From contig NZ_AMFF02000009.1 of the NCBI RefSeq assembly GCF_000297215.2, forward strand, positions 17,955-51,191: a stretch of 33,237 nt of DNA, read 5' to 3'. Shown one piece after another: positions 16,277 through 24,624 of this stretch; position 1 is the first letter of the stretch; every line of letters begins with the position of its first letter. Position numbers and translations under genes: made by a program. This DNA is from Piscirickettsia salmonis LF-89 = ATCC VR-1361 (GTDB lineage: Bacteria > Pseudomonadota > Gammaproteobacteria > Piscirickettsiales > Piscirickettsiaceae). A model generated the notes under the pieces. That model saw only the letters and a program-made list of their open reading frames with translations. It ran no database searches and was not told where the DNA came from.

Positions 16277-18709
16277 CTAATGCTTGCGAACCCCCGGTTG
16301 CCCCTCTGTTGAACGCGCCCTTGAAGATGCAATCAACCGCGTCAAATCCCCTGGAGACTCTGTTAAAGCAACCTTGAGCACATCTTCAATCCAGCGCACT
16401 GGCTGTACATCAAGGTCTTTTAAAATATTCTCCGGAATTTCTTTTAACTCACGACGGTTTTCCTCTGGAATCAAGACGGTACGAATTCCACCACGGTGTG
16501 CTGCCAGTAACTTTTCTTTTAAGCCACCGATTGGTAAAACCTCACCTCTTAAGGTAATCTCACCGGTCATAGCGACATCCGAACGTACAGGAATACTGGT
16601 ATACACAGAGACCAGTGCGGTACACATGCCGATACCAGCACTTGGACCATCTTTTGGTGTTGCGCCCTCTGGAACGTGAATATGCACATCTAACTTCTCA
16701 AAGCTTTCCTCTGGAATCGACAACATTTCAGCACGACTGCGCACCACCGTCACTGCCGTTTGAATTGACTCTTGCATCACATCACCAAGCTTACCCGTGC
16801 GCTGCACTTTGCCCTTACCCTTAGTCGTGGCTGCTTCAATTGTTAGCAGCTCACCACCAACTTCAGTCCAGGCCAGGCCGGTTACTAAACCCACTTGGTC
16901 TTTTTCTTCAGCCTCACCATAACGATAACGCTGTACGCCCAAGTAATCCTCTAGCTCTTTTGCCGTTAGCTTTAAGGTTTCTTTATCTTCACGCTTGAGC
17001 AAAATCTGCTTCACTACTTTACGGCAGACTTTAGAAATTTCCCGCTCTAAAGAACGCACACCTGCCTCTCGCGTATAGTGACGAATGATACTAATTAGCG
17101 CTTCATCTTCAACCGCGAGCTCATTTTTTTTCAAACCATTGGCTTTAATTTGCTTCGGTAATAAATAACGTTTAGCAATATTGAGCTTTTCATCTTCGGT
17201 ATAGCCGGGTATCCGAATCACTTCCATACGGTCTAATAACGGCCCTGGAATATTTAAAGAATTTGCCGTTGCAATAAACATTACATCCGAAAGGTCATAG
17301 TCTACTTCTAGATAGTGATCATTAAACGTATGGTTTTGCTCTGGATCTAACACCTCTAATAGGGCAGATGCTGGATCACCACGGAAATCCTGCGCCATCT
17401 TGTCAATTTCATCCAGCAAGAAGAGTGGGTTTTTTACTTCAGCCTTAGACAACTTTTGAATGATTTTCCCCGGCATAGAGCCAATATAAGTACGACGATG
17501 CCCTCGAATCTCAGCCTCATCACGCACGCCTCCTAAAGCCATCCGTAAGAACTTACGATTCGTTGCCTTAGCAATAGATTGCCCCAACGATGTTTTGCCC
17601 ACCCCAGGCGGACCAACTAAGCACAAGACAGGGCCTTTTAATTTTTTAACACGTTTTTGTACAGCCAGATACTCTAAAATACGCTCTTTTACTTCCTCAA
17701 GACCGTAATGATCGGCCTCCAGAACATCTTCAGCTTTTGATAAATCGCTGCGTGTTTTCGAACGTTTTTTCCAAGGCACTGAAATCAATGCATCGATATA
17801 ATTACGGCAAACCGTTGCTTCTGAGGACATGGGCGACATATTTTTTAGTTTACTAAGCTCAGACATGGCTTTATCATGCGCTTCTTCGGTCATCCCCGAC
17901 TCTTTGATACGCTTTTCTAACTCATCAAGCTCATTACCACCGTCTTCAAGATCACCCAACTCCTTTTGAATCGCTTTCATCTGCTCATTTAGATAATACT
18001 CACGCTGGCTTTTTTCCATCTGACGCTTAACACGGCCACGAATACGCTTTTCAACTTGTAGCAAATCGATTTCAAATTCAAGCAAAGCCATCAATTGTTC
18101 TAGCCGTTCACGCAGGTTCGCCTGCTCAAGCAACTTTTGACGATCTTCTGTTTTCAACGATAAGTGGGCAGCAATTGAATCTGCCAGACGTGAAGGATCT
18201 TCAGTGCCCGCCATAGAAGACAGCACCTCAGGAGGAATTTTCTTATTCAATTTAACATATTGCTCAAACTGAGAAATTAGTGAACGCCCAAGCACTTCTA
18301 ACTCACGCTCGCCAACACCCTCTTCCTCCAGCAAAGACACCTGCGCTGTATGAATCTCATCAACTTCTATAAATTCATCAAGGTGCGCTCGATACTCTCC
18401 CTCAACAAGAACTTTTAAAGTACCATCAGGCAGTTTTAATAACTGTAATACCGTTGCAACTGTACCAATTACAAATAACCCCTCTTGCCCTGGATCATCC
18501 TGCTTAGCATCACGTTGTGCAACTAAAAAGACCTTCTGGTCCTTTGCCATCGCCACCTCTAGTGCTTTAATCGAACGCGTGCGCCCAACAAATAAAGGCA
18601 TGACGGTATGCGGATAAACCACCACATCACGCAAAGGAAGCAAAGGCAATGTCAATAGTGCTTCAGTTGATTTTAACTCAGTGACCATTTCATCTTTTTC
18701 TTCTGGCAT
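16277..18709 (-). CDS. lon: ATP-dependent protease Lon
   Basis: Cytosolic hexameric AAA+ serine protease that degrades misfolded and regulatory proteins. I start at ATG 18709 because GAGAGG lies at the proper distance upstream; the open frame begins six codons earlier with TTG 18727. In the 810-residue form: an N-terminal substrate-binding domain (LLPLRDVVVYPH...), a coiled-coil linker, Walker A GPPGVGKTS at about 366-374, Walker B LFLLDE at about 429-434, and a C-terminal protease domain with catalytic Ser690 in PKDGPSAG and Lys733 in GGLKEKLLAAHRGG. E. coli Lon has 784 residues, and the extra length is mainly a K/R-rich tail. It lies between clpX and hupB, as in E. coli. Confidence 0.97.
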   Translation of the reverse strand: MPEEKDEMVTELKSTEALLTLPLLPLRDVVVYPHTVMPLFVGRTRSIKALEVAMAKDQKVFLVAQRDAKQDDPGQEGLFVIGTVATVLQLLKLPDGTLKVLVEGEYRAHLDEFIEVDEIHTAQVSLLEEEGVGERELEVLGRSLISQFEQYVKLNKKIPPEVLSSMAGTEDPSRLADSIAAHLSLKTEDRQKLLEQANLRERLEQLMALLEFEIDLLQVEKRIRGRVKRQMEKSQREYYLNEQMKAIQKELGDLEDGGNELDELEKRIKESGMTEEAHDKAMSELSKLKNMSPMSSEATVCRNYIDALISVPWKKRSKTRSDLSKAEDVLEADHYGLEEVKERILEYLAVQKRVKKLKGPVLCLVGPPGVGKTSLGQSIAKATNRKFLRMALGGVRDEAEIRGHRRTYIGSMPGKIIQKLSKAEVKNPLFLLDEIDKMAQDFRGDPASALLEVLDPEQNHTFNDHYLEVDYDLSDVMFIATANSLNIPGPLLDRMEVIRIPGYTEDEKLNIAKRYLLPKQIKANGLKKNELAVEDEALISIIRHYTREAGVRSLEREISKVCRKVVKQILLKREDKETLKLTAKELEDYLGVQRYRYGEAEEKDQVGLVTGLAWTEVGGELLTIEAATTKGKGKVQRTGKLGDVMQESIQTAVTVVRSRAEMLSIPEESFEKLDVHIHVPEGATPKDGPSAGIGMCTALVSVYTSIPVRSDVAMTGEITLRGEVLPIGGLKEKLLAAHRGGIRTVLIPEENRRELKEIPENILKDLDVQPVRWIEDVLKVALTESPGDLTRLIASSRARSTEGQPGVRKH

Positions 18710-18745
18710 AGCTAGCCTCTCTTTCAATACTTATCGTTATTTAGA

Positions 18746-18763
18746 GAGGAAGAGGTCTTCCTC
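18746..18763 (-). repeat. Hairpin between clpX and lon
   Basis: GAGGAAG pairs perfectly with CTTCCTC around a four-base loop. No T-run follows on the minus strand, so a processing or attenuation site is more likely than an intrinsic terminator. Confidence 0.5.
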
Positions 18764-18776
18764 AGCGCCCCCATAG

Positions 18777-20078
18777 TTACTGCTGGCCGGCACGTTGTTG
18801 TTGCTGATCGTTGTCATTACTCTCTTCATAGACAATTAAAGGTTCAGACTGACCTTCAATCACAGACTGGTCAACAACAATCGTTTTCGCCTCTTCCTGT
18901 GAAGGAATTTCATACATCGTATTTAATAGCACTTGTTCAAGCACAGAGCGTAGCCCACGAGCCCCCGCTTTGCGTTCAATCGACTTACGTGCGATTGCAC
19001 GCAAGGCATCATCACGCAAATCAAGCTCCACGCCTTCCATCTCGAACAAACGTTTATACTGTTTTACTAGCGAGTTTTTCGGCTCTTTTAACACCCGAAC
19101 CAAGGCATCTTCATCCAACTCACGCAAAACCGCGGTCACAGGCAGTCGGCCAATGAACTCTGGAATTAAACCAAACTTCATTAAATCTTCAGGTTCAACA
19201 CTTTGCAAAACATCAGATGTATTTTTTGTCTCGTCCTTACCACGAACTTCTGCTGAAAAGCCAATGCCTCCTTTTTCAGAACGCTCACGAATTACTTTTT
19301 CCAGGCCATCAAAAGCCCCCCCACAGATAAAAAGGATATTTGCAGTATCAACCTGCAAAAATTCTTGCTGAGGGTGTTTTCTGCCTCCTTGTGGCGGAAC
19401 AGAGGCGACCGTACCTTCTATCAATTTCAATAATGCCTGCTGCACCCCTTCCCCAGACACATCACGTGTAATCGACGGATTATCAGACTTGCGTGAGATC
19501 TTATCAATCTCATCGATGTAAACAATGCCTTTTTGCGCTTTTTCTACATCATAGTCACACTTTTGCAGCAATTTCTGGATAATATTCTCAACGTCCTCAC
19601 CAACATAGCCAGCCTCTGTCAATGTCGTTGCATCAGCAATGGTAAAAGGCACATCCAACAAGCGAGCTAAAGTTTGTGCAAGTAAGGTCTTACCGCAACC
19701 GGTTGGTCCTACAAGCAAGATATTACTCTTACTCAGTTCGACATCATCCGCTTTTACTTCTCCGCCTCCTGGCATCAGACGCTTATAATGATTATACACG
19801 GCAACAGCCAACACTTTTTTAGCTTGCTTTTGGCCGATCACATACTCATCTAGCACCTGCTTAATTTCACGAGGGGTAGGTAACTGACTGGGCTCTTCAG
19901 AAGTTTCACCTTCTTTTAGCTCTTCACGGACGATATCACCACATAAAGACACACATTCATCACAAATATAAACAGAAGGGCCGGCAATTAATTTACGGAC
20001 CTCATGCTGGCTTTTTCCACAAAAAGAACAATACAGGAGTTTGCTGCTCTCATCTCGTCCGTTTTTCTCATCACTCAT
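18777..20078 (-). CDS. clpX: ClpX ATPase subunit of the ClpXP protease
   Basis: AAA+ unfoldase that feeds substrates into ClpP. The 433-residue protein has the N-terminal zinc-binding domain with C17, C20, C39 and C42, Walker A GPTGCGKT at 124-131, the pore loop GYVG at 157-160, Walker B IVYIDE at 185-190 and the ClpP-docking loop IGF at 272-274. The Q-rich C-terminus ([13 protein letters not shown]) is a little longer than in E. coli. ATG 20078 has GAGG upstream. It follows clpP by 81 bases that hold a heat-shock-like promoter candidate. Confidence 0.98.
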   Translation of the reverse strand: MSDEKNGRDESSKLLYCSFCGKSQHEVRKLIAGPSVYICDECVSLCGDIVREELKEGETSEEPSQLPTPREIKQVLDEYVIGQKQAKKVLAVAVYNHYKRLMPGGGEVKADDVELSKSNILLVGPTGCGKTLLAQTLARLLDVPFTIADATTLTEAGYVGEDVENIIQKLLQKCDYDVEKAQKGIVYIDEIDKISRKSDNPSITRDVSGEGVQQALLKLIEGTVASVPPQGGRKHPQQEFLQVDTANILFICGGAFDGLEKVIRERSEKGGIGFSAEVRGKDETKNTSDVLQSVEPEDLMKFGLIPEFIGRLPVTAVLRELDEDALVRVLKEPKNSLVKQYKRLFEMEGVELDLRDDALRAIARKSIERKAGARGLRSVLEQVLLNTMYEIPSQEEAKTIVVDQSVIEGQSEPLIVYEESNDNDQQQQRAGQQ

Positions 20079-20118
20079 GTACTAACCTCGTTTTAACAAT
20101 CTTTGCTCTTATTTTTAA

Positions 20119-20147
20119 ACATGGCGCCCTGACCATGCTTTTTCAAG
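20119..20147 (-). promoter_or_regulatory. Candidate heat-shock (sigma-32-like) promoter of clpX
   Basis: CTTGAA (20142-20147), a 15-base spacer and CGCCATGT (20119-20126) match the sigma-32 pattern CTTGAA - CCCCATnT with one mismatch in the -10. A CATGG/CCATG hairpin overlaps it. Confidence 0.45.
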
Positions 20148-20159
20148 AAACTAGAGCCT

Positions 20160-20765
20160 TTAGGCGGTAATACCCCGCTCAGCAACAACCTGATCAATTA
20201 GGCCATAAGATTTAGCATCATCAGCGCTCATAAAGTTATCACGCTCAGTATCTTTACAAACCTTACTATAATCTTGGCCAGTATGCTTGGCCATTAAACG
20301 ATTCAGACGCTCTTTTGTCTCTAGAATATTATTTGCATGAATCTCAATATCTGTCGCCTGGCCCTGAATACCGCCTAAAGGCTGATGAATCATCACTGAG
20401 GAGTTCGGCAAACAAAAGCGCTTACCTTTCTCACCCGCAGTTAATAAAAATGCCCCCATACTACAGGCTTGACCAACACATAACGTACTAACGTTGGGCT
20501 TAATAAACTGCATCGTATCATAAATGGACATTCCCGCCGTCACAGATCCACCTGGCGAATTAATATACAAAGAAATATCTTTATCTGGATTCTCAGCTTC
20601 TAAAAATAATAATTGGGCAACGACTAAATTGGCCATATGGTCTTCAACCTGGCCCACTAAAAAAATAATACGCTCTTTTAATAAACGTGAGTAAATATCA
20701 AATGAACGCTCGCCACGTGAGGTCTGTTCGACAACCATTGGCACTAAATTTGCTGAAATTGACAT
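20160..20765 (-). CDS. clpP: ClpP protease subunit
   Basis: Serine peptidase that forms the double-ring proteolytic chamber used by ClpX and ClpA. Length is 201 residues. The catalytic triad aligns as Ser102 ([11 protein letters not shown]), His127 (MIHQPLGG) and Asp176 (KDTERDNF). The N-terminus [23 protein letters not shown] matches the processed ClpP start and axial loop. ATG 20765 has AGAGGGG upstream. It lies between tig and clpX and is separated from tig by an intrinsic terminator. Confidence 0.98.
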   Translation of the reverse strand: MSISANLVPMVVEQTSRGERSFDIYSRLLKERIIFLVGQVEDHMANLVVAQLLFLEAENPDKDISLYINSPGGSVTAGMSIYDTMQFIKPNVSTLCVGQACSMGAFLLTAGEKGKRFCLPNSSVMIHQPLGGIQGQATDIEIHANNILETKERLNRLMAKHTGQDYSKVCKDTERDNFMSADDAKSYGLIDQVVAERGITA

Positions 20766-20792
20766 TGTGTTTTTGCCCCTCTAGTTTTCCGC

Positions 20793-20846
20793 AAAAAGAA
20801 AAATCGCTGCAACCTTTTCTTAAGTATAAAAAAACATTGCAACGAT
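20793..20846 (-). terminator. tig terminator
   Basis: On the minus strand a ten-pair stem (ATCGTTGCAA with TTGCAGCGAT, one G-T) closes a 24-base loop and is followed by TTTTTCTTTTT. A TATACT box lies in the loop (20823-20828). Confidence 0.8.
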
Positions 20847-20877
20847 TAACACATACAATGTGAGATTAGGCGTGAAA

Positions 20878-22182
20878 TTAAGCCGCAGCTGTACTCATCA
20901 CCTCAGCAAAAGTCACGTTTTTCTCTGTTACATGCGCATCTTCAAGTAAAGCATCGACCACTTGGTCTTCCATAACAATCGCTTCAACTTCAGCTAATTT
21001 TTCTTTGCTATTGTAATAATAATCAATGACTGATTGAGGCTGTTCATAGGCCGCTGCTAATTTTTCAACCATCGCTTTAACACGCTCTGCATCAGGTTTT
21101 AGCTCTTTTTTCTCAATCACTTCAGCCACCAACAAACCTAATAAGACACGGCGCGTGGCCTGTTCCTCAAACATTGAGGCAGGAAAATCTGGTGCTTTAG
21201 CGCCTTGCATTTGGCCATACTGTTTTTGCATTTGCTGCTGCAAACGGCCAACCTCAGCATCGATTAATGTTTTTGGCAAATCAACGCTATTTTTCTCAAC
21301 TAATAAGTCAAGGATCTCAGTTTTATTTTTATTTTGCACAGAAAGATCAAGCTCACGCTGCATCGTTGTCCGCAATTCCTCACGCAAGGCCTCAACCGTT
21401 TCACCATTCACTTCTAAACGTTTAGCAAAATCGTCATTAATTTCTGGCAGTTCAGGCGCTTCGATACCATTCACTTTAACGGTAAATTCAGCAGGTTGCC
21501 CAGCAAGGTCAGAGACCTGGTAATTCTCAGGGAAAGCAACATTAATCACACGCTCTTCTGCTAATTTCATTCCCATGATGCCATCTTCAAAGCCTGGAAT
21601 CATCATACCCGAGCCTAACACTAAGCTAAAGTTCTCAGAGGAGCCGCCCGCAAAAGTCTCACCGTCTTTACGACCTTCAAAATCAATCGCTAAGCGATCG
21701 CCATCTTGTGCTTCACGCTCAACACTTACCCAATTACAGTGCTGTTTACGTAACGTTTCTAGCATATTATCAACGTCTTTATCCTCAACCAGACCCACCG
21801 CTTTTTCTACTTCAGCGCCAACCAAGTCGATAAGCTCCACTTTAGGCATCACTTCAAAAATCGCCTGAAAAGAAAATTCTTCTTTCTCTGCTTCTTTAGC
21901 CAACTCAAAACGCGGATAACCGGCTGGATGTAATTCTTCTTGTTGAATCGCCTCATAAAAACTCGACTGCATCACTTCAGAAGCAACTTCTTGATACACA
22001 CTCGCACCATAACGTGATTTTACCACTGCAAAGGGTACTTTACCTGGACGAAAGCCATCCATTTTTGCTGTAAGGCCTATTTTTTTTAATCGTTTATCCA
22101 CTTCACCATTGATTCTGGTCGCAGGAACTGCAATATCCAATCGACGTTCTAACCCTTCACCTGCTTCTACCGCAACACGCAT
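20878..22182 (-). CDS. tig: Trigger factor (ribosome-associated chaperone)
   Basis: Chaperone that binds nascent chains at the ribosome exit. I use ATG 22182 (434 residues; E. coli 432) because GAGGTGA is well spaced for it and MRVAVEAGEGLERRL aligns with the usual start; GTG 22191 and ATG 22188 are in frame. The N-terminal ribosome-binding domain has the signature GFRPGKVP at about 43-50. The central FKBP-like domain runs about 150-245 (QDGDRLAIDFEGRKDGE...) and the C-terminal helical chaperone domain follows. First gene of the tig-clpP-clpX-lon-hupB-ppiD run, and followed by its own terminator. Confidence 0.97.
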   Translation of the reverse strand: MRVAVEAGEGLERRLDIAVPATRINGEVDKRLKKIGLTAKMDGFRPGKVPFAVVKSRYGASVYQEVASEVMQSSFYEAIQQEELHPAGYPRFELAKEAEKEEFSFQAIFEVMPKVELIDLVGAEVEKAVGLVEDKDVDNMLETLRKQHCNWVSVEREAQDGDRLAIDFEGRKDGETFAGGSSENFSLVLGSGMMIPGFEDGIMGMKLAEERVINVAFPENYQVSDLAGQPAEFTVKVNGIEAPELPEINDDFAKRLEVNGETVEALREELRTTMQRELDLSVQNKNKTEILDLLVEKNSVDLPKTLIDAEVGRLQQQMQKQYGQMQGAKAPDFPASMFEEQATRRVLLGLLVAEVIEKKELKPDAERVKAMVEKLAAAYEQPQSVIDYYYNSKEKLAEVEAIVMEDQVVDALLEDAHVTEKNVTFAEVMSTAAA

Positions 22183-22273
22183 CTTCATCACCTCTATTTC
22201 AATAAATCTCTAATATTCTTGTAATAATGACCAAAGTCTAAACTCTCGCAGTCTACGGATTGTCCCAAGACTT

Positions 22274-22303
22274 GTCTAGCCCAACCTAATCCGGTTGCGT
22301 CAA
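22274..22303 (-). promoter_or_regulatory. Candidate tig promoter
   Basis: TTGACG (22298-22303) with GCTAGAC about 17 bases downstream on the minus strand. The -10 is imperfect and no other box nearby is better. Confidence 0.35.
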
Positions 22304-22337
22304 ATTTTAACTAAAAGTAAGGATTGCAGCAAAGTTT

Positions 22338-22348
22338 TTCAAGGGGGA
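22338..22348 (-). promoter_or_regulatory. Heat-shock-like -35 box upstream of tig
   Basis: On the minus strand TCCCCCTTGAA fits the extended sigma-32 -35 consensus TCnCCCTTGAA exactly. At 13-15 bases downstream the -10 is poor (TCCTTACT), so this may be a chance match. Confidence 0.25.
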
Positions 22349-22433
22349 GGTAGCAAATTTATCAGATCTGAAGAATACCGACCAATACAAATTAAATAAC
22401 AATAATATCTAAAAGCATGTTAAAAAATAGAGC

Positions 22434-22520
22434 TGGTGCGAATGGAGAGACTCGAACTCTCACAGGGTTACCCCCACTGGCACCTGAAGCCAGCACGTCT
22501 ACCAATTCCGCCACACTCGC
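22434..22520 (-). tRNA. tRNA-Leu (anticodon CAG)
   Basis: The minus strand folds as an 87-base cloverleaf including an encoded CCA. The acceptor ends GCGAGTG and CATTCGC pair (one G-T), the anticodon arm is CTGGC-TTCAGGT-GCCAG, a long variable arm (GTGGGGGTAACCC) marks a class II tRNA, and the T-loop is TTCGAGT. A T6 run follows the gene at 22421-22430. Confidence 0.95.
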
Positions 22521-22522
22521 AA

Positions 22523-22599
22523 TGGCGCGCCTGGTAGGATTCGAACCCACTACCCTCGGCTTAGAAGGCCGATGCTCTATCCGTATGAGCTACAGGCGC
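22523..22599 (-). tRNA. tRNA-Arg (anticodon TCT)
   Basis: A 77-base cloverleaf on the minus strand with encoded CCA. The acceptor stem is GCGCCTG/CAGGCGC with discriminator G, the anticodon loop is CTTCTAA, and the T-loop is TTCGAAT. It lies two bases before tRNA-Leu, so both are probably cut from one precursor. Confidence 0.95.
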
Positions 22600-22630
22600 A
22601 TAAGATACTAACGTTAAGAAAACGCTAGAC

Positions 22631-22660
22631 ATTCTAGGCTAATAAGCCCATGTAGGTCAA
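22631..22660 (-). promoter_or_regulatory. Promoter of the tRNA-Arg/tRNA-Leu unit
   Basis: TTGACC (22655-22660), an 18-base spacer and TAGAAT (22631-22636) on the minus strand, about 30 bases upstream of the tRNA-Arg 5' end. Confidence 0.65.
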
Positions 22661-22785
22661 GCACCTACTCACACAATTACCAATAAAGTTTTTTATTTAA
22701 AGGCTGACGTGATGCATACAATATGAGAAAATGCAGCCTCTTTCATAGCACCTGAACATCTTTAAACAGCATTGAGGTTTATATC

Positions 22786-23661
22786 ATGGCCAAGATCATC
22801 GATGGCAAACAAATCGCCGAGGACGTCCGTACTACCCTTGCCAAGCGCATAAACCAACGACTCGGCCAAGGGCTACGTGCCCCAGGATTGGCCGTTATCC
22901 TCATTGGCAGTGACCCCGCCTCTGAAGTCTATGTCAACAACAAGAAAAAAGCCTGTGATGCCGTTGGCATACTCTCAAAAGAATATCGTTTGAGCACAAA
23001 AACCTCAGAGCAAGAGCTCACTACACTCATTCAACAGCTCAATACCGACCCCATGATCGACGGCATCTTAATCCAACTCCCCTTACCAAACCACATTAAT
23101 TCAGATGCAATTTTAGAGTTAATCCATCCCGACAAAGATGTCGATGGCTTTCACCCTTACAACCTCGGCCGCCTAACCCAAAAACGCCCCCTATTGCGCC
23201 CTTGCACGCCCTATGGTGTGGTTACTTTACTGAAAAAAACCCTCGGTGAGTCCTTACATGGCCTACATGCCGTGGTTGTCGGTGCCTCTAACCTGGTGGG
23301 CCGTCCTATGAGTCTGGAGCTACTTCTTGCTGGCTGTACTGTCACCACCTGCCATCGTTTTACCAAAGACCTACAAACCCAAGTCGGTCGCGCCGACATA
23401 CTCGTCGTCGCGGTTGGTAAACCTGAATTTATTCCTGGGCAATGGATTAAATCTGGAGCAACCGTCATTGATGTTGGGATCAACCGCCTAGAAGATGGCC
23501 GCCTAGTGGGTGATGTTGACTTTAACCGTGCTTTGGAACAAGCCGCTCATATTACCCCTGTACCCGGTGGTGTTGGGCCGATGACCGTGACGACCCTACT
23601 CGAAAATACCCTGTATGCGTGTGAAAATTTGCATAGTACAAACACATCAGTCCCAAAATAA
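22786..23661 (+). CDS. folD: Methylenetetrahydrofolate dehydrogenase/cyclohydrolase
   Basis: Bifunctional cytosolic enzyme that interconverts 5,10-methylene-, methenyl- and 10-formyl-tetrahydrofolate, using NADP. It has 291 residues (E. coli 288). The active-site YxxxK is Y49-K53 in [22 protein letters not shown] is at 93-101, DKDVDGFHP at 116-124, the nucleotide-binding segment [14 protein letters not shown] at 163-176, and the conserved [10 protein letters not shown] near the C-terminus. ATG 22786 is preceded by GAGG. It is monocistronic, divergent from the tRNA pair and convergent with the metallopeptidase gene. Confidence 0.97.
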   Translation: MAKIIDGKQIAEDVRTTLAKRINQRLGQGLRAPGLAVILIGSDPASEVYVNNKKKACDAVGILSKEYRLSTKTSEQELTTLIQQLNTDPMIDGILIQLPLPNHINSDAILELIHPDKDVDGFHPYNLGRLTQKRPLLRPCTPYGVVTLLKKTLGESLHGLHAVVVGASNLVGRPMSLELLLAGCTVTTCHRFTKDLQTQVGRADILVVAVGKPEFIPGQWIKSGATVIDVGINRLEDGRLVGDVDFNRALEQAAHITPVPGGVGPMTVTTLLENTLYACENLHSTNTSVPK

Positions 23662-23664
23662 ACC

Positions 23665-23727
23665 AAGCCTAATAAGCCTAATCTAGATCAGATGTTATTT
23701 TGCTTTATTAATATAACCCCTGATCTA
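23665..23727. repeat. Tandem repeat and long inverted repeat after folD
   Basis: AAGCCTAAT occurs twice in tandem (23665-23682). Next, TAGATCAG (23684-23691) pairs perfectly with CTGATCTA (23720-23727), and GTTAT/ATAAC can extend the stem inside. No T-run follows on either strand. It lies between convergent genes and may still end or stabilise both transcripts. Confidence 0.5.
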
Positions 23728-23776
23728 AAGCAACCGACTTTAATTAATTTTTATTTCAGCTTTTTGCCCTGAATAT

Positions 23777-24484
23777 TTAATACTTCATACTTAAGCGAGA
23801 TAATAGCTGGCTCTGCTCTTGCCAATCTGGATAAAGCTTAGTGAGAAAATTAAAAAAGCGTTTATTATGCCTAAGCTCACGCACATGACATAATTCATGA
23901 CAAATAATCATATCCAAACAACGTTGCGGATAGCGAATCAACTCTAAATTTAAGTTAATCCGCCCCCGTGTTGAATAACTCCCCCAGCGGCTTTTCAAGC
24001 GTTTAATCACAACGTTTAAACTTAACTCCCAATCTATTATTAACTTTTCTTGTGCTTGCTTTAACCAGTAATCATAGCGAGCACTAAACACTCTTGTTGC
24101 TTGCTGACGATACCACTGATATAAAGCAGACTCAGGATTACTTAAGGCATGCACCCCCAAATAAAGCACTCGTTTATCGTCGCGGCTCTGACTTTTATTA
24201 TTTTTATTTATTATCAAATCATTACGGCGTGAAGAATAAACCCTTAATTGATAAGACCGGCCAAGAAAGTAATGCACTTCATTCGTTATATACTGGTAAT
24301 CAACTTTAGTATAAAGATCAGCAAATTCTGTTTGCCTTTGCTTTATCCAAGCTGCGCGATCTTGAATAAATGCATTAATTTCTTGCCAAGGTGTACCAAT
24401 AGGAGCCCTAACCTCAATTTCTTGCTGGTAATTAACAGATAAGCTCAGGGTCTTACGATGACAAAAACAGATATGATATTTAAT
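23777..24484 (-). CDS. YgjP-like zinc metallopeptidase, non-canonical or damaged start
   Basis: Predicted metal-dependent peptidase of the M48-like DUF45/YgjP group. The zinc motif HELCH sits in IICHELCHVRELRHNKRFF, followed by a C-terminal helix; RWGSYSTRGRINLNLELI just before it is also a family block. The first ordinary start in frame is GTG 24277 (166 residues), but the frame stays open upstream and encodes the expected N-terminal domain: YHICFCHRKTLSLSV, then IEVRAPIGTPWQEINAFI and RAAWIKQRQ. Between the in-frame TAA at 24503-24505 and this domain there is no ATG, GTG or TTG. ATT 24484 (about 235 residues, with AAGTGAG upstream) is the best candidate; a frameshift or a mutated start is the alternative. 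The function in the cell is unknown. Confidence 0.75.
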   Translation of the reverse strand: MKYHICFCHRKTLSLSVNYQQEIEVRAPIGTPWQEINAFIQDRAAWIKQRQTEFADLYTKVDYQYITNEVHYFLGRSYQLRVYSSRRNDLIINKNNKSQSRDDKRVLYLGVHALSNPESALYQWYRQQATRVFSARYDYWLKQAQEKLIIDWELSLNVVIKRLKSRWGSYSTRGRINLNLELIRYPQRCLDMIICHELCHVRELRHNKRFFNFLTKLYPDWQEQSQLLSRLSMKY

Positions 24485-24570
24485 ACCACACTCACTTAAA
24501 TTTTAAAGCAGTACAATAACAGCAATTTAAGCAAAGTATGGCAGTTTATTCACTTTATACAAAAACGGGT

Positions 24571-24607
24571 AAAAAAAGCTTAGAACATATTAAGAATAAA
24601 ACTAAGC
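24571..24607 (-). terminator. Terminator of the PLP-enzyme gene
   Basis: On the minus strand GCTTAG (24602-24607) and CTAAGC (24578-24583) pair and are followed by seven T (24571-24577). It is 18 bases past the stop of the Cys/Met-type gene. Confidence 0.75.
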
Positions 24608-24624
24608 AAATACCCTAACTCTCA

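Noticed and set aside
16284-16679. Long plus-strand ORFs opposite lon, clpX and tig (also 18970-19371 and 21155-21523)
   Set aside because: They are antisense shadows of strongly conserved genes with no start signals of their own.
22417-22611. A 64-residue plus-strand ORF resembling commonly annotated small proteins (GETRTLTG..., RLVGFEPTTLG...)
   Set aside because: It is the antisense translation of the tRNA-Leu and tRNA-Arg genes, a well-known false gene.
24538-24618. A 26-codon plus-strand ORF in the gap before the PLP-enzyme gene
   Set aside because: No Shine-Dalgarno, and it overlaps the clear leftward terminator.
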